From Bimuria novae-zelandiae CBS 107.79 (taxonomy: Eukaryota; Ascomycota; Dothideomycetes; Pleosporales; Didymosphaeriaceae): a stretch of DNA of 64,000 bases. The position numbers and the translations under genes were made by a program. This document shows positions 11,801-23,724 of this stretch, piece by piece. The notes under the pieces are model-generated. The model saw only the letters and a list, made by a program, of their open reading frames with translations, was not told the origin of the DNA and did not search any database. The stretch spans positions 738,144 to 802,143 of the forward strand of contig ML976675.1 in the NCBI GenBank assembly GCA_010015655.1, read 5' to 3'. Within the stretch, counting starts at the first letter, position 1, and every line of letters starts with the position of its first letter.

Positions 11801-14390
11801 AGATTCTATAGAATTCGAATTGCGAAAGGGCACGAGTGGAAAATGGCTTTTCGCACGCGATATGGCCTTTTCGAGTACACAGTCATGCCTATAGGGCTGA
11901 CTAACGCACCAGTAACCTTCCAGGAGTTAATAAATTAAGTACTATATAAATACTTAAACGTATTTTGCATGGCGTACCTCGACGACATCCTAATATATTT
12001 ACATGGGACTCTAGAAGAACACAAGGAGCATGTGCGGAAAGTACTATAAAAGTTACAAGAGCATTAATTGCTCCTACACCCTAAGAAATACGAGTTTTAT
12101 GTCACTAAGACGGAATATTTGGGATTTGTGATATCCTAAAAAGGTGTTAAAATGGACCCGAAGAAGATCGCGATAATAGAAGAATAGCTATTACTAGAAT
12201 TAGTAAAGGATATCTAATCCTTTTTAGGCTTTACTAACTTCTATCGTAAATTTATTAGGAACTACTTAAAGGTCACTACTCTACTAATAAAACTTACGAA
12301 GACAGGGAAATAGCGTCCTTTGTAAGAAATAAAGAAGGAAGCTTTTAAATAACTAAAGCGCCTATTCCTAACGGCACCCCTACTATAGATATACAACCTA
12401 GAGCGACAACACCATATCTACACAAACGCATCGGACTATGCGTTAGGGGCCGTACTACTATAAGAATGCGATAATTAGAAGTAGAGACCCGTCTTCTATT
12501 ATGCAAGAAAGCTCTTAGGAGCGGAGCTTAACTATAAAATCTATAATAAAGAATTACTTGCTATTATTAACTGCTTTAAATAATAGGAAGCATAGCTTAA
12601 GGGAGCTAAGTATTAAATAAAGGTATTCTCTAATTACCTTAATCTAACCCGCTTCACAACGACTAAGAAGCTTAATCGGCGATAGGCTAGATAGTCTAAA
12701 TAGATAGCGGAATTTAACTTTCGCATTATGCATCTACTAGGAAACGTAAACGCTATAGCAGATGCACTTAGTAGATAATTAGACCTCGTAGAAGAAGATA
12801 ATAGTAGTAATTATATTATAATCCTAACCTACGCGAAGGACGGAACCCTTTACTATAATAAGATATAGCTCGCGCTAGCACTGGAAGTACAGCGCGCAAA
12901 TTTCGCCTATCACGGGCCAGCTATAGACGGGATATAGGATTACGATAGGCTCACGGACAAGGATCGCCAAGCGTATAATCTCTACTAAGCTATAAAATTA
13001 ACGGCACGGGACTATTAAAACTATATCTAAATTAGCAAGTAGATAGCTCCGCTACTAATTAAAAAGTTACACGAGGACAAGGATTAGGGACACCTAGGAA
13101 TCGCCAAAACGACGCGTTAAATCGCGAACGAATATACTATCTCTAGGCTACGCTAGGCGGTATAGAAGGTTTTAGGCAACTATTTAGCCTGTTATAAAAA
13201 TAAGCCTAAGAGACATAAGCCCTATAGCCTCTTACAGCCACTAAAGCCGCCCCCAAGACCATAGTTAAGCGTAACTATAGACTTTATCGTGAAGTTACTA
13301 GCATTACTAGCACTAGGGAACAAGGATCCCTATAACTTAATCTTAGTTATAATCTATTAACTTACTAAAGAGTCAAGGTTTGTGCTAATTAGGGAAGCTA
13401 TGTTAGCAAAAGAACTAGCCTATATAGTAGAACAAGAACTAATATCACAGGTCAGACAACCTAACAAGTTTATTATAGATAGGGCTAAGGTATTTACATT
13501 ATTATACTAGACCACGTTTATGGCCTAATTAGGGATTAAGCATAAGCTCACAACAAGCTTCTACCCTAAAATAAATAGCCAAACTAAGCAAACAAACTAA
13601 ACGTTAGAATAATATCTCCAGATGTATATAAATAAGCTTTAAGATAACTAGGTCGAGCTATTGCCAATAGCCTAGCTGGCATACAATAGCGCAAGATCGG
13701 CGACTACGGGGTACTCGCCATATTATGCCAACCATGGATGTGAACCAACGACTTACCGGGATTTATTAGACATCCAGAGCATAGTAAAGAACGTAGCCAA
13801 CAAAGCCGAACTTATGCAGGATCTGCATAAAACACTATACGAGAATATCGCGTAGCGTAACAAATAAATAGCGCGACAGGTGAATAAGAAAAAAATTATA
13901 GAACTAACCTTTAAGGAGGGGGATAGAGTCCTCCTCTTATAAAAAAATCTTAAGATAATAAGGCTAAGCAAAAAACTAGATAACTTTTAGAAAGGACTAT
14001 TTAAAGTTTAAGAGGTTAGAGGACTAGTAAATTTTAAACTATAGTTACCTACAGATACACGCATATACCTAGTTTTCTATAAATCCTTATTAGAACTAGC
14101 ACTACTAAACGCCGAACTAGAAACCTAGCTCGAACTCAAGGACAAGGAGTACGAGGTTAAAGCCATTAGGGACCTATAAAAAATTAGGCGTTAGTACAAG
14201 TATCTAGTGAAATAGGAAGGATGGCTAGAGAACCACAACATATAGGAACTAGTATAAAACCTCACGAACTACAGGACAGCGCTGGAGAAGTTCTATAAGG
14301 AACATCTAGAGGCGCCGCGACCGGATTAGCAAGGAACTTAGAGAAATTAAAGGATACGAAAGGGTTAAAAGGAATAAGTAAATTAGCCTA
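8880..14390 (+). pseudogene. Gypsy-2 gag-pol, many RIP stops
   Basis: Gag is unusually readable (for example FLTQIELFIRYNLEKFNIEQ near 9050-9110) and ends in a CCHC knuckle near 9765-9810 (YSKQGYFAKDC, first Cys mutated). A spacer of about 1 kb follows. Protease reads ALIDPGADACLIAPRV near 10900-10945. Reverse transcriptase shows RKKDGRLRLYIDY near 11650 and MAYLDDILIY at 11970-12000. The RNase H region is near 12420-12780, and integrase ends near 13560 with FYPK...SQT. The C-terminal chromodomain (about 14140-14300) reads EYEVKAIRDL...EGWLENHN..ELV.NL, close to the family pattern. Stops sit at family Trp/Gln positions. Confidence 0.9.
9840..10870 (+). other. Extra Cys-rich spacer domain between gag knuckle and protease in Gypsy-2
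   Basis: About 340 codons separate the gag knuckle from the protease, much more than in usual Gypsy elements. The frame is coherent apart from RIP stops and holds several Cys/His clusters: CTRKGCRQHSKARVRASYF near 10150-10210, CNLQCFAHLSLQKE near 10490-10530, and CPGNNVLAQNECLTLNCPQH near 10545-10605. The spacing suggests metal binding. I do not recognise the domain. Confidence 0.5.
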
Positions 14391-14393
14391 CAA

Positions 14394-14857
14394 CTAGCCT
14401 AAATTAGCCCTTAGAGGTGCGGGTTGTGACGGTTCGCGACTATTAGTAGCAGCCGTACCCTTTAGATCCCCCTGTTTTTCTAAAGCCTTAATTATATTAG
14501 CGATACGGAGATCGTGCCGAGCAAAGGCGTGCTCCTTCTCTTCTACCTCCGCCAGCTCGCGCCAAAGACGAGCGGTCGCCGAAGCCAAGCGAGCAGACTC
14601 CTCTATAGTAAGGGCCTAGCGCTCTTTAGCTATAAGTAATTCTAAACGCGCTCCTAATCCTTCTTAGGAATCTATAGACTATATTTGGCATGGGCTACGA
14701 GACAGCCCACACACTGCCTAAAGGCAGCGTTAATAAAACACCATAACTTTTTCTTCTAATAACGCTTATAACTAGACACTATCTCTAGGCCCTAAGCTTC
14801 CACCTTTTACGCACGGGCACGACGGGTCGTAAGGGACGAATAAGGGGCTTTTGGCAT
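14394..14857 (-). pseudogene. Antisense gene of Gypsy-2 with CxxC-x6-(C) motif
   Basis: A minus-strand ATG at 14857 opens MPKAPYSSLTTRRARA. After RIP-type stops comes AFRQCVGCLVAHAKY (about 14720-14680), a CxxC pair followed six residues later by Tyr where TGT to TAT would have removed a Cys. A second frame then runs from 14588 or earlier to the TAG/TAA at 14394, with the helical, charged stretch ELAEVEEKEHAFARHDLRIA and a C-terminus rich in Pro and Ser. The two frames need an intron or a frameshift between about 14690 and 14600. The gene ends against the end of pol. No function is known to me. Confidence 0.55.
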
Positions 14858-15008
14858 AGTTAGTAAGGTAAGGGAAATTAAGAGGAGGCTATAATTTGCC
14901 TTAGAACGCGGGGATGCGTACCTTTATAGTAACTAGTACCTACGCGCTAACGGCACAGCAGCACGATAAAGTAAGGTATTAAGATAATAACCTTAAAGAT
15001 AGGGATAG

Positions 15009-15482
15009 TGTTACGACCACAAACCCCACAAAAATAAAGAAGCTAGATAATTACGCTAAAAGAGTAATTATTAGCAAAGTAGTAGAGTTAACGGGATATA
15101 ACAAGGCGCGGGGTAGCTTAGGTTAGTAGTTACGTAATAAAGTCCTGCATAAGCGAGAAGTCCCGTATAAAGTACAGGACTACAGGAAGTCCCACGGACT
15201 ACCTTAAAGAAAGACGTCTTGGCGGGACTATAAGGAAGAAGTAGACTAGTATATAGTGTAATAGTTCTTTTATGTTATTTCTCTCTTCGTAGTTAACTTA
15301 TATATCTTCTGTGCGAGTACGTTCTCTTATACAGACTAATAGTTATCTTACTTTATTATAAGATTAGATTATCTAGCCGCGCTAAGTGTCGCATTAACTT
15401 GTACTATTAAATAATCCGTGAAGCACCACGATACCTTACCGCCCTAACCCGGACCGGATTAAGGTGTGAGAGCCTCATAACA
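15009..15482 (+). repeat. Gypsy-2 3' LTR
   Basis: 474 bp, TGTTACGACC to CATAACA, followed by AATTA at 15483-15487. It contains 47 bp absent from the 5' LTR, bordered by a repeated GAAGTCC. Confidence 0.9.
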
Positions 15483-16369
15483 AATTATAATAAAGGCCTA
15501 CGCCATACGCCTTTAGAGTAACTTTCTAAAGTAGTTAGTAAATAAGGTAATAAAGATAGTAGTATACTGACTTGATTAAATACTATTTAAAGTCCTTAAT
15601 AAGTGGACGCTATATAAGGTTATCTAAAATAAAAAGTCTGTAATAAGCTATTTATAATTAGTTAGCTATCACGCGTATATCCTTAATAAATATTTATTAC
15701 GTAGAGCAAAGACCACCTCGCACGTCCTAATTAGCCGTCCTATAGACTATAATAGCACTAATATTTTTCTAGATCTAGTTACTAATAAATGATTAAGTTA
15801 TCCGAACACAAGACGTAGTATTTAATATTTTTATATTTTATAAAGGCTACGATAGCTACGTAGATAACTTAGTAATTAAGGAGGTTATTAAGTTACTTAA
15901 CGTCCCTAAGACGTACGAGGATAACGATATATCCATTAAAAAACTTATAATAACACGTTAGCAATGTCTCTATAACAAGGCTAAACCTATAGTAATACTA
16001 ATACTAACGTCTACCGTATAATTGTCTAAGCTATTAGTAGGGGATAATATATTAACACCTCTTAATTATATAGTAAATTATCGTATAAGGCGCTACTACG
16101 CTTATAACTTTTATGCTACGCCTTTATAGCAAAAGGCTACTAATTAATTAGTTACTAAAATTAAAGGATATATACCAAGTTAACGTAATAATAACTCTCT
16201 ATAATATTAATATCTAAGTATTTTATAAAATAACGTACTTATTATAAAGCGCATTAAAACCTAATAAATTTAGGTAATTTACAAACTTATGCATTTTAGC
16301 TAGGAGCTTTAAACGTTAGTAATTGCTTATATACCTTTGCTATAATAACTATTACTAATAATATAAAGG
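15483..16369 (+). mobile_element. Copia-A fragment 3 (integrase C-terminus to RT linker)
   Basis: Joined to fragment 2 across Gypsy-2, the frame reads NKLIIIKAYAIRL, matching the Copia pattern GVI(V/I)TKARAMR exactly at the insertion point. Further on, SHVLISRPIDYNSTNIF (about 15720-15765) and the following RRSI match the Copia block G(H/R)LVGYDSTNIF...VIRTRDV. AAAGG at its right end (16365-16369) is the target of the Copia-B insertion. Confidence 0.78.
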
Positions 16370-16540
16370 TGTTAAATGGTATGATAAGTAGATGTTGATG
16401 CAACTTGATAGTATTTATTGTTTTTTTTTGTATTGTCCACTGTGTTTAGTTGGTTTTGGATATTTTGCTAGTGTGCCAAGCCAAGTAGTCCCTGCTTAAT
16501 TGTACAGATCTGACCTCACCGCAGCTTATTCTATCTAATA
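16370..16540 (-). repeat. Copia-B 3' LTR (relative to coding strand)
   Basis: 171 bp. It matches 21312-21482 with mainly G/A and C/T changes; the last bases here are AATA where the partner has GACA. A T-run of nine lies inside. Confidence 0.92.
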
Positions 16541-16599
16541 CACCCCTTTAGCTTGGAAACTCTTCAAGCTAGCACTTATGCAATTATAAGGTCTTTAAG

Positions 16600-19500
16600 T
16601 TACTCTTAAATCTCCTTAAGAGGCACAGTATTTGTTACCTCCTTAGTCTCTATATTAACTAATCCAAGTTGTTAGAGAAAACCCTCCTACTTACTCTTAG
16701 AGAGCACCTTTATAAGGCTATTAGCAATTATGTCCGCTGACTGCACATGCTCTATCTTGATCCTGCCTATAGATACTTCTTATTAGATCTAGTGGTTGTG
16801 GACGTCTACATGCCGAAGTTTGGTTTAGAGGCAGGAAACCTTCTTAGTTACTAGGCGTATAGTTTGTTTATTATCGCACTAAATAGTGACTGTGCGCGCG
16901 TCCAGTTTAATCTTAAGCTTTTAAAGCAGTCTTAAGATAAAGAGTGCTTTTTTAGTTACCTGAGAGAGAGCCAGCAGCTCGGCCTTAGTAGTTAATGTTA
17001 TTACTATGTCTTGTTTATTTGCTTTTTAGGCGATAAGACTGCTAAAGAGCTTAATAGCGTAACCTTAGGAGCTCTTGTAGTCTATTATATTATTAGCAAA
17101 TAATATATTGCTTGTAATCTAAAGTCCAGTATCACCTCTAAGCTATAGGGCTCGCTACTTTATACTTTAAAGGTATAGAAGAACTCGGTCTGCTGCGTCT
17201 TAGTACTTAGTCCCTAGGTTTAACAGAAATCAAGCTAATCGTGATGTTGCAAAGGCAATGTCTAGCCTAGTAGTAACTATAGTAAAGAGCAGCGATCTAA
17301 TCTTACGTTAAAATTTATTAATCTTAGTTAGTGTTGCCAACCCTTTCCTTGGTAGTAATTTAATCGTAGCTATTAGAGTGTTATGTTAAATGTTTGTCTT
17401 GTCTGCTAGTCGGCTAATCTTGTCCGAATAGGAGGCCTGTGATAGTTAAATCTTATAGCTTATTTAGTCCCGTACAACCTCCATGCTAAGAAACCATTAA
17501 AGGTTGTTTCCTCTAGTAAGAGTGTACTTATCTTATAAGCGTTTAATTACTTGTTAAGCTTCTTGTTCTTTGTCCTTGTAGTACGCGAGTATGATGTCGT
17601 CAACGTAGAAGAATATAATAACTCTATCTTTAATTAGGTAGCATAGCTCGTAAGGCACTGTCTAGAAGCCTAGCGCTTTAAGCGTTGTCGTAAATTCTCT
17701 TTACTAAAGGAGTAGTAAAATGCGAAGGCCATATAGTACTTTATTTACTTATAATATTGTTCTAGGCTTCTAATAACCTTAAGGCATTCTTATATACACA
17801 TCTCGATCTATTATTGCGTAGATAAAAGCGTTGGTGACGTCGTACTACGTAAGCTCTATATCATAGTGAGCTGCTATTACTATTATTATTTAGAATAACT
17901 GGCTGGCAAGCGTGGCTGCGTAAGTGTCTTACAAGGTAATATTTCGTTACTAATTACCTTAGACGACTAGTCGCGCTTTATACTTTAGCAAGCGATAGTG
18001 CTTATTAAGTTTATAGGTGTATACCTACATGTAGTTAAGGATCTACTATCCTATTAGTTTAATCTTCTTTACTAGAATTTCTAACTATAATTTTATCTCT
18101 TAGTAGCTTGCAAGGTGCACTTACTTAGTCTTTTAAAATATCTTGCCTATTAGGTGATCCTTAAGCTTGGTTTGGCACGTTGGTAGAGGTGGAAGTTAAC
18201 TTTAATAGGGCTTTAAGCCTTTAGCGAGCATTCTTATTATCTTAGCCTTATCTATAACTTCTCCTTTGTATTTTCTAACACGGCCGGCTTGGGTTCCCGC
18301 CATAAAAGCTGTTGCCTAGGGGACAGTTATAGAGGACGCTTATTACGTTAGACTTATTTAGTCTCTAGCTATTAACTATGCAAGTAACGCGATAGGTAGT
18401 AGTATAGTTAGAAGAGTTAAGTAGCTATCCCTAATCTTCCTTTCTTAATAGTAGCCTAGTGGATCTGCTTTATCTTATTATTCTAACGAATCTACAGTGG
18501 CTTTATCCTTATAAAAGGAGTCTGTTTGTAGTTATTAGGTAAGAGTTAGTAACTTAATAGTTCTTACGTGCGTTGCTATTTCTTAAAGCGTGCTGTGCAT
18601 AAGACTGTCTATAAGGTCCTTAATTTTCCCGTCGAATACTGACTCTTTGTTGAAGACAACATCCTGGGTACTTATTACTTTGCTAAGTGACGGTATCTAT
18701 ATTTGGTAGATATTTAATAATTGGTATCTAACTAGATAACTAATCTATGCCTTTAAGTTAAGACGTTGTAGGCGTGATTTGCCTTAGTAAGTATTATTAG
18801 TTATTGCAAATGCCTTGCAGCCGTACGCTTTTAAGTGTATAATATTAGGTTTTCGTAGTGACGTGACTATCCTATTGCTAAAAGCGACTCGTGTGAAGAA
18901 TATCTCGTATGGTGTTTTCCAGTGATTTGCATAGTTTGGTGTTCGATTGTAGAGGTATATAGCGGCTCTTGTAATCTCAGGCCACAGCTCCCAGGATAGG
19001 TTGGTATTAAGTCGCATGGCACGAGCTTTCTTCTTGTTCACACCCCCTAAGCGTTCTGCGCCTCTATTTTGTGATTTTGTATCTAGTGCGGAAGGCTCCA
19101 TAATTATTCCTTAGGTTGTTAACTATTTCTTGACTTCTAGTTTAACTATAGCGATCTCGTTGTCTGCTTTAATAGTCTTAATAGAGATGTTGTAGTGGTT
19201 CTTAAGGAATAAGATAAATACTGAAAAGGCATTAATAATTAACTTTACTATTTAGTAATCTATAAAGTAGAGGTCCTATTGCATGCCTAAAAACTTATTA
19301 GTAATTAGCAATTAACTCTTCTCTTTAGTGACTCCTTAGATCTCGTATGTGTGGAAGTTAATGCTAAGCCTCTCTCCAGGTCCATCTTCGTTTATTCGTA
19401 GGGCGCGGCTTATCTGCCGTCTAGACTTTACTCTCCTACATGAGTTGTATTCTATAGTTGTGATGCCTTTAACACGCACCCCTTTAGTTTGCTACACTAG

Positions 19501-21279
19501 GTGTTTAATAGCCGCTAGGCCTAGGTGTCCTAGTCTTTTGTGCCACAGCATAGCTAAGGCCTTTTATAGTCCTCTTTTAGTTCTTGTAGTGATCTTGTGT
19601 GTGTGATATGTGGCAGGTAGTAGCGGATTATATTCTAGCACCTACTGTCTAAACATTTTAGTTATAATTCTAATGGCTCTGTTCTTAGCTCCTTGGAGAG
19701 TAATTAGGTCTATTTATATATCCCACTAGATCCCTTTATGCCTTAACAGTTAGAATAACACTAAGTTACATAATAGGTCTAGGCAAATAGCTATATCTTA
19801 TAGGGTTAATTTTATTATTCTAGTGTTATTCTTTAGAGTAAGGTCAATAGACCCATATCCTCTAATCTACACTTTGGAATTTCCGGCCCATATATAGTCT
19901 CCGGGCAGTGGTGGTCGGAAACTATAGATGTAATTAGGGTTATTAGTAATATAGCAGGTTAATCCTAAGTTAAGGATAAATAACTTTTATAGTAAATAGT
20001 TAGTAGCATCTCTCCCTCCTGCTGCTAAGTTAAAAGCTACTTTAGTAGTAGTAATTCTTTAGCCCTTTAGTTAATCTTTAAGGATCTCGGGCGTTGGAGT
20101 GTGCGATTATTTCGTAATTAGTATTCTTAATTAGGTCCTGCTTTATCCGCAGATTAGCCCCTAGAACGTTACGTCTTTCTTATGCTTAAATTATATAAGC
20201 TCGCTAATAGTCTTGTTTAGTTTCCACTATTTAGGAGCCTTGTCTAGATTAATATAATAGCAGTCCCTTATACTATGGCGTTGTCCACATGCAGGGCATT
20301 TTGCTCCTTTTATAGTAGTAGGCTCTGAATCTATAAGCTATTTAAGCATGGTGGTTTTCCTGCCCGCTGTATGTTAATTACAAGATCTACCTTAGTTTTA
20401 TTTTAATAACGCGCTTTTAGTAGGATAGGCGTCCCTATTATTGCCCTAGGTAGGTGCACCACCTTTAGCGAAAAATAATACATTATTAGACATAAATGCT
20501 TTGTGTTTCCCTAATCTAAGGGGATAATTTGTCATTATGTGTTCTTAGAAGCGTTATATTATCTTTTTTTAATCCATGCTGGCTGCGAATCGACCATTGT
20601 CTTGAAAATTCGTAGACTATATGGGAGCAACCTTGTTTACGGCATCTATAAAGTCTTTTATAATCACATTAATTTGTAATAGCTTAGTAACTTAGAAAGC
20701 TTCTACTTCCGTAGCTACTTTATCGTACTTAGCTAGCCAAGTATCCTATTGTTGAGGGCTTCTTATTGGCTTAAGTGCCACACAGTATCTAGTACGTGCT
20801 TATTCTCGTTCGAGTTGGTCGCTCATGCCAATTGTCTTCTGCAGATTAGTAATCCACTATCGTAGTGGCTTATCTGGCAGGCAACATGTGCGCAGTAGGT
20901 GCGGTAACACAGTTAATTAGATAAACGCAATAATATGCTAAAGGCTTAATTACTCCTTCTTATATTCGTGTTAATCGCTCTTATATTACTTAAAGAGAAT
21001 CTTGTAGTATTTAAGGTCTTCTTTAAAAGCCTTCTAGCCTCTAGCTAATAGTTTGGTTAGTCTTATTAGGACTTCGATATTCGCGGCTGGCGCGTAGTTA
21101 ATAATAATTAGAGCCCTTATTAGTAGCGGTTTCGGGGTTAATAGCGTAGTTAAATTTAGATTAACTTTATCCTAAATATTATGTACTACGCATTTTGCCT
21201 AGAGTTGTGTTCTCCACCCCCTGTGGTCTGCGGAGGTGTTTAGGTGTACCGTAGAATCGCGGTTTGAGAGTTGCGCCAT
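16600..21279 (-). pseudogene. Copia-B gag-pol polyprotein, RIP stops
   Basis: The ATG at 21279-21277 lies about 33 nt after the LTR and starts MAQLSNRDSTVHLNTSADHR. A knuckle CPACGQRHSIRDC is at about 20299-20261. The integrase core is preserved as an uninterrupted frame at 19101-18784 (KARAMR...LWPEI..AAIYLYNRTP). Reverse transcriptase shows FFYVDDIILAY at about 17616-17581. The RNase H end (HVQSADIIANSLIKVLSKSK) lies near 16720-16660. Stops fall at Gln/Trp positions. Members of this family make capsid, protease, integrase and RT/RNase H from one polyprotein. Confidence 0.9.
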
Positions 21280-21311
21280 ATTGTATCAGTCGGGGCAGTG
21301 AGACTCTTAAT

Positions 21312-21482
21312 TGTCAGATGGTATAATAAGTAGATGTTGATGCAACTTAATAGTATTTATTGTTTTTTTTTGTATTGTCCACTGTGTTTAGTTGGTTTCG
21401 GATATTTTGCTAGTGTGCCAAGCCAAGTGGTCCCTGCTTAATTATACAGATCTGACCTCACCGTAGCTTATTCTATCTGACA
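21312..21482 (-). repeat. Copia-B 5' LTR (relative to coding strand)
   Basis: 171 bp, TGTCAGATGG to TATCTGACA, nearly unmutated. AAAGG follows at 21483. Confidence 0.92.
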
Positions 21483-21877
21483 AAAGGGATAACCTTTAAA
21501 TTTATTAAAGCTAATTACTGCCTGCCCTAAAGCATATTAGCTAGCTAAAATTATATTTATATAGCGCTAAGTTTATAAAAGCTACTAAGCTCGAGTATTA
21601 AAAGGTTTAAAGTAAAAACTCCTTTTATAAGGTCTTAGTAATATACTAAACTACGCAGTCTAAAGGGATTAAGGTAATTTTACTTATATAAGTATTTATA
21701 TAAAATTTAATAAAAATAGCTATTTTTATAAGCATAACACTAAACTTATCGCACGCGGAGACTTATAAAAGTAGTTTAATAATACTTATGCTACTACCTT
21801 TATAGGCTGCTCCTTTTAAGTAGTTATTATAATTATTAACTACTTTAACTTAGAGCTAAAATAATATAAGGTACCTA
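21483..21877 (+). mobile_element. Copia-A fragment 4 (start of reverse transcriptase)
   Basis: The frame includes a block near 21755-21870 that fits the Copia RT start (KARLVARGD...TYAAT..SFR...FDLELKQYD). It ends at the TA where the pogo-1 element entered. Joined to 23727 onward it reads KVPNTFLN, the counterpart of the Copia motif DVTNAFLN. Confidence 0.72.
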
Positions 21878-23724
21878 ACGTGGTTCACCACCGAGCGGGC
21901 CAACCCCACCAAGCGGGCCAACTTTGCTAAATGTAGCCCACCTCTAGCTTATACCATAATGCCATTACAACATAACGCGCAACAACCTTATACTAAAAGC
22001 GCACTATAGCTTGCTATCTAAGCTATAATTAAAGATTATAATAAGAGTAAAAGACGCGTTATTATAGCCTTTAGCGTGCCTTAAATAATAGTATAACAAT
22101 AACGCTAAGAAGCCCTCTCTCAACGCGATCGCGAGCCTAACTTAAAGAAGCTAACTAAGCTAGAGGAGGAGGCTCTAGTATAACGTATACTTAAGCTTAA
22201 CTAGCGAGGAATAGGTGCAATAAGGGATATAGTCTAAGATATAGCTAATAATTTACTTACTAAGCGCGGTGGACAGCCTATTAGTAAGTACTAGGTAGAC
22301 AGGCTTAAGACACGTACGCCAGAAATTAAGCTTTAAAGGAGCTATCTATATAATCGTTAGCAAGCCCTAAACAAAGATTTATGTATTATAACGCCCTAGT
22401 TTAAGCTAGTTACTAATACTAAGGCTAAGTACGGTATCGCTGATGACGACACGTACAACTTCGACGAAACAGGCTTTATAATAAGGGTAATACAAGGTTA
22501 GATAGTCTTTACAGGCTCTAAGAAGCGAAGCAACCTAAAGAAGATTTAACCTAACAACTATAGGTAGGTTACTAATATCTAGGGTGTTAGCGCTAAAGGC
22601 TAGGCTCTGCTACCCTTTCTTATCTTCCCTAGCAAGGTTCTAATCACGTCCTAGTTCTATAATCTACCCTAAGACTAGGTTATTAAAGTTAGTTTTAATA
22701 GCTAGACGTTAAACAAGCTTAGCCTTGCCTAGCTAAGGCACTTTAATACCTATACTAAGGCGCGTAGTTTGGGTGCACACTAGCTGCTAATTATAAATAG
22801 TTATAAGAGCTACTACTCACACAAATTCTACAAATACTATAAGGAACAGAAGATTATTATTCTCTATATACCTCTATACTTATTACACCTCTTACAGCCA
22901 CTTAATGTGGGTTGTTTTTCGCCTTTAAAGCGGGCGTACAGTAATAAGATTAGTAGCTTAGCACGGTACGGCACTAAGCAGATTAAGAAGGAGGTCTTTC
23001 TACTAGCCTTTAAAGTAGCTTTTAAGAAAGTAATAATAAAGGCGAACATCTGCGCAGGTTTTAGAGGCGCTAGATTAGTCCTATACAACCTAAAGGCAGT
23101 GTTATTAAGACTTAATATAGTTCTTTGTACGCTAACTCCACCTAACGCAAAGGACACCCTATAAAAATTAAAAATACTAAGTAACCTCTGCAAGATAGAG
23201 GCTTAGTTAACGCTAGTTTATAAGCGTGTATAGAAGCATAGAGATTTACTAGTTTCTCCGCTTCTTAGAGCTATTAAGTAGCTTAACAAAGGTGTTGCAT
23301 TAATAGGGCACGAAATAGTGTTAATATAATAAGAAATAGTAGGGCTTCGCAAGGTAATAGAGATAGTAATAAAGGTAAAAAGTTAAAAGAGGAAGCATAT
23401 TTAGGCAGCTAAGACACTTATAGTAAGAGAGGTAGTCAATTTAATAGCTAAAAAGGATAGTATTGGGCAAAAGGAGGGTGAAGAGTCTGCAAAGAGGGTG
23501 CGTGGGCAGAGGCGCTGCGAACGTTGCGGCAAAGCTGGCCACAACGCTCGCACCTGCGCAGTAGAAATTATAGATACATCTAATAGCAATAAGTCTAAAT
23601 AGTATTTCTATATTCTGCGAATTATAGTAAATTATAGTAATGTTGTAGGAGGCGCTTCGCAATAGACTAACTTTTAAAAAGTGGCCCGCTCGGTGGGGTT
23701 GGCCCGCTCGGTGGTGAACCACGT
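21878..23724 (+). mobile_element. pogo-1: Tc1/mariner superfamily (pogo/Fot1) DNA transposon
   Basis: 1847 bp between inverted repeats that begin ACGTGGTTCACCACCGAGCG and end in the complement, flanked by the TA duplication (21876-21877 and 23725-23726). Each terminal repeat contains two tandem 17-bp units. The plus strand encodes a DDE transposase. Copy 2 at 27456-29302 has exactly the same length in inverse orientation. Confidence 0.93.
21959..23665 (+). pseudogene. pogo/Fot1-type DDE transposase with C-terminal zinc knuckle
   Basis: The ATG at 21959 begins MPLQHNAQQPYTKSAL, the helix-turn-helix N-terminus of this family. The catalytic domain is marked by YNFDETGFII (about 22460-22490), LLIINSYKS where the family has a DGH- or DSY-type second Asp (about 22790-22820), and HLLQPLNVGCFSPLKRAY (about 22885-22940). 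Bases 22907-23164 are open without a stop. The C-terminus carries an intact CCHC knuckle, CERCGKAGHNARTC (about 23513-23555). Length is about 568 codons, normal for Fot1-like transposases. Stops elsewhere are of the RIP type. The product would cut and paste the element at TA sites. Confidence 0.88.

Larger units (their letters stand above)
8396..15482 (+). mobile_element. Gypsy-2: complete Ty3/Gypsy chromovirus, RIP-inactivated
   Basis: A 7087-bp element in the integrase region of Copia-A, with AATTA target duplication and TGTTACGACCAC...ATAACA LTRs. The LTRs differ in length (427 and 474 bp). The plus strand holds gag with a CCHC knuckle, a long Cys-containing spacer, protease, RT, RNase H, integrase and a clear chromodomain. 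A separate minus-strand frame lies between pol and the 3' LTR. Sequence and LTRs differ from Gypsy-1 and Gypsy-3, so it is a separate family. Confidence 0.92.
16370..21482 (-). mobile_element. Copia-B: complete Ty1/Copia retrotransposon, minus strand
   Basis: A 5113-bp element with two 171-bp LTRs starting TGT(C/T)A(G/A)ATGGTAT on the plus strand, and an AAAGG target duplication at 16365-16369 and 21483-21487. The coding strand is minus. The order gag, knuckle, integrase, RT, RNase H is that of Copia (integrase before RT). It is less damaged than its host Copia-A: the gag start and the integrase contain long stretches without stops. Confidence 0.93.

Noticed and set aside
22864..23193. Antisense open frame across the pogo-1 transposase
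   Set aside because: It mirrors the conserved plus-strand transposase domain HLLQPLNVGCF...PLKRAY, which has clear family support.
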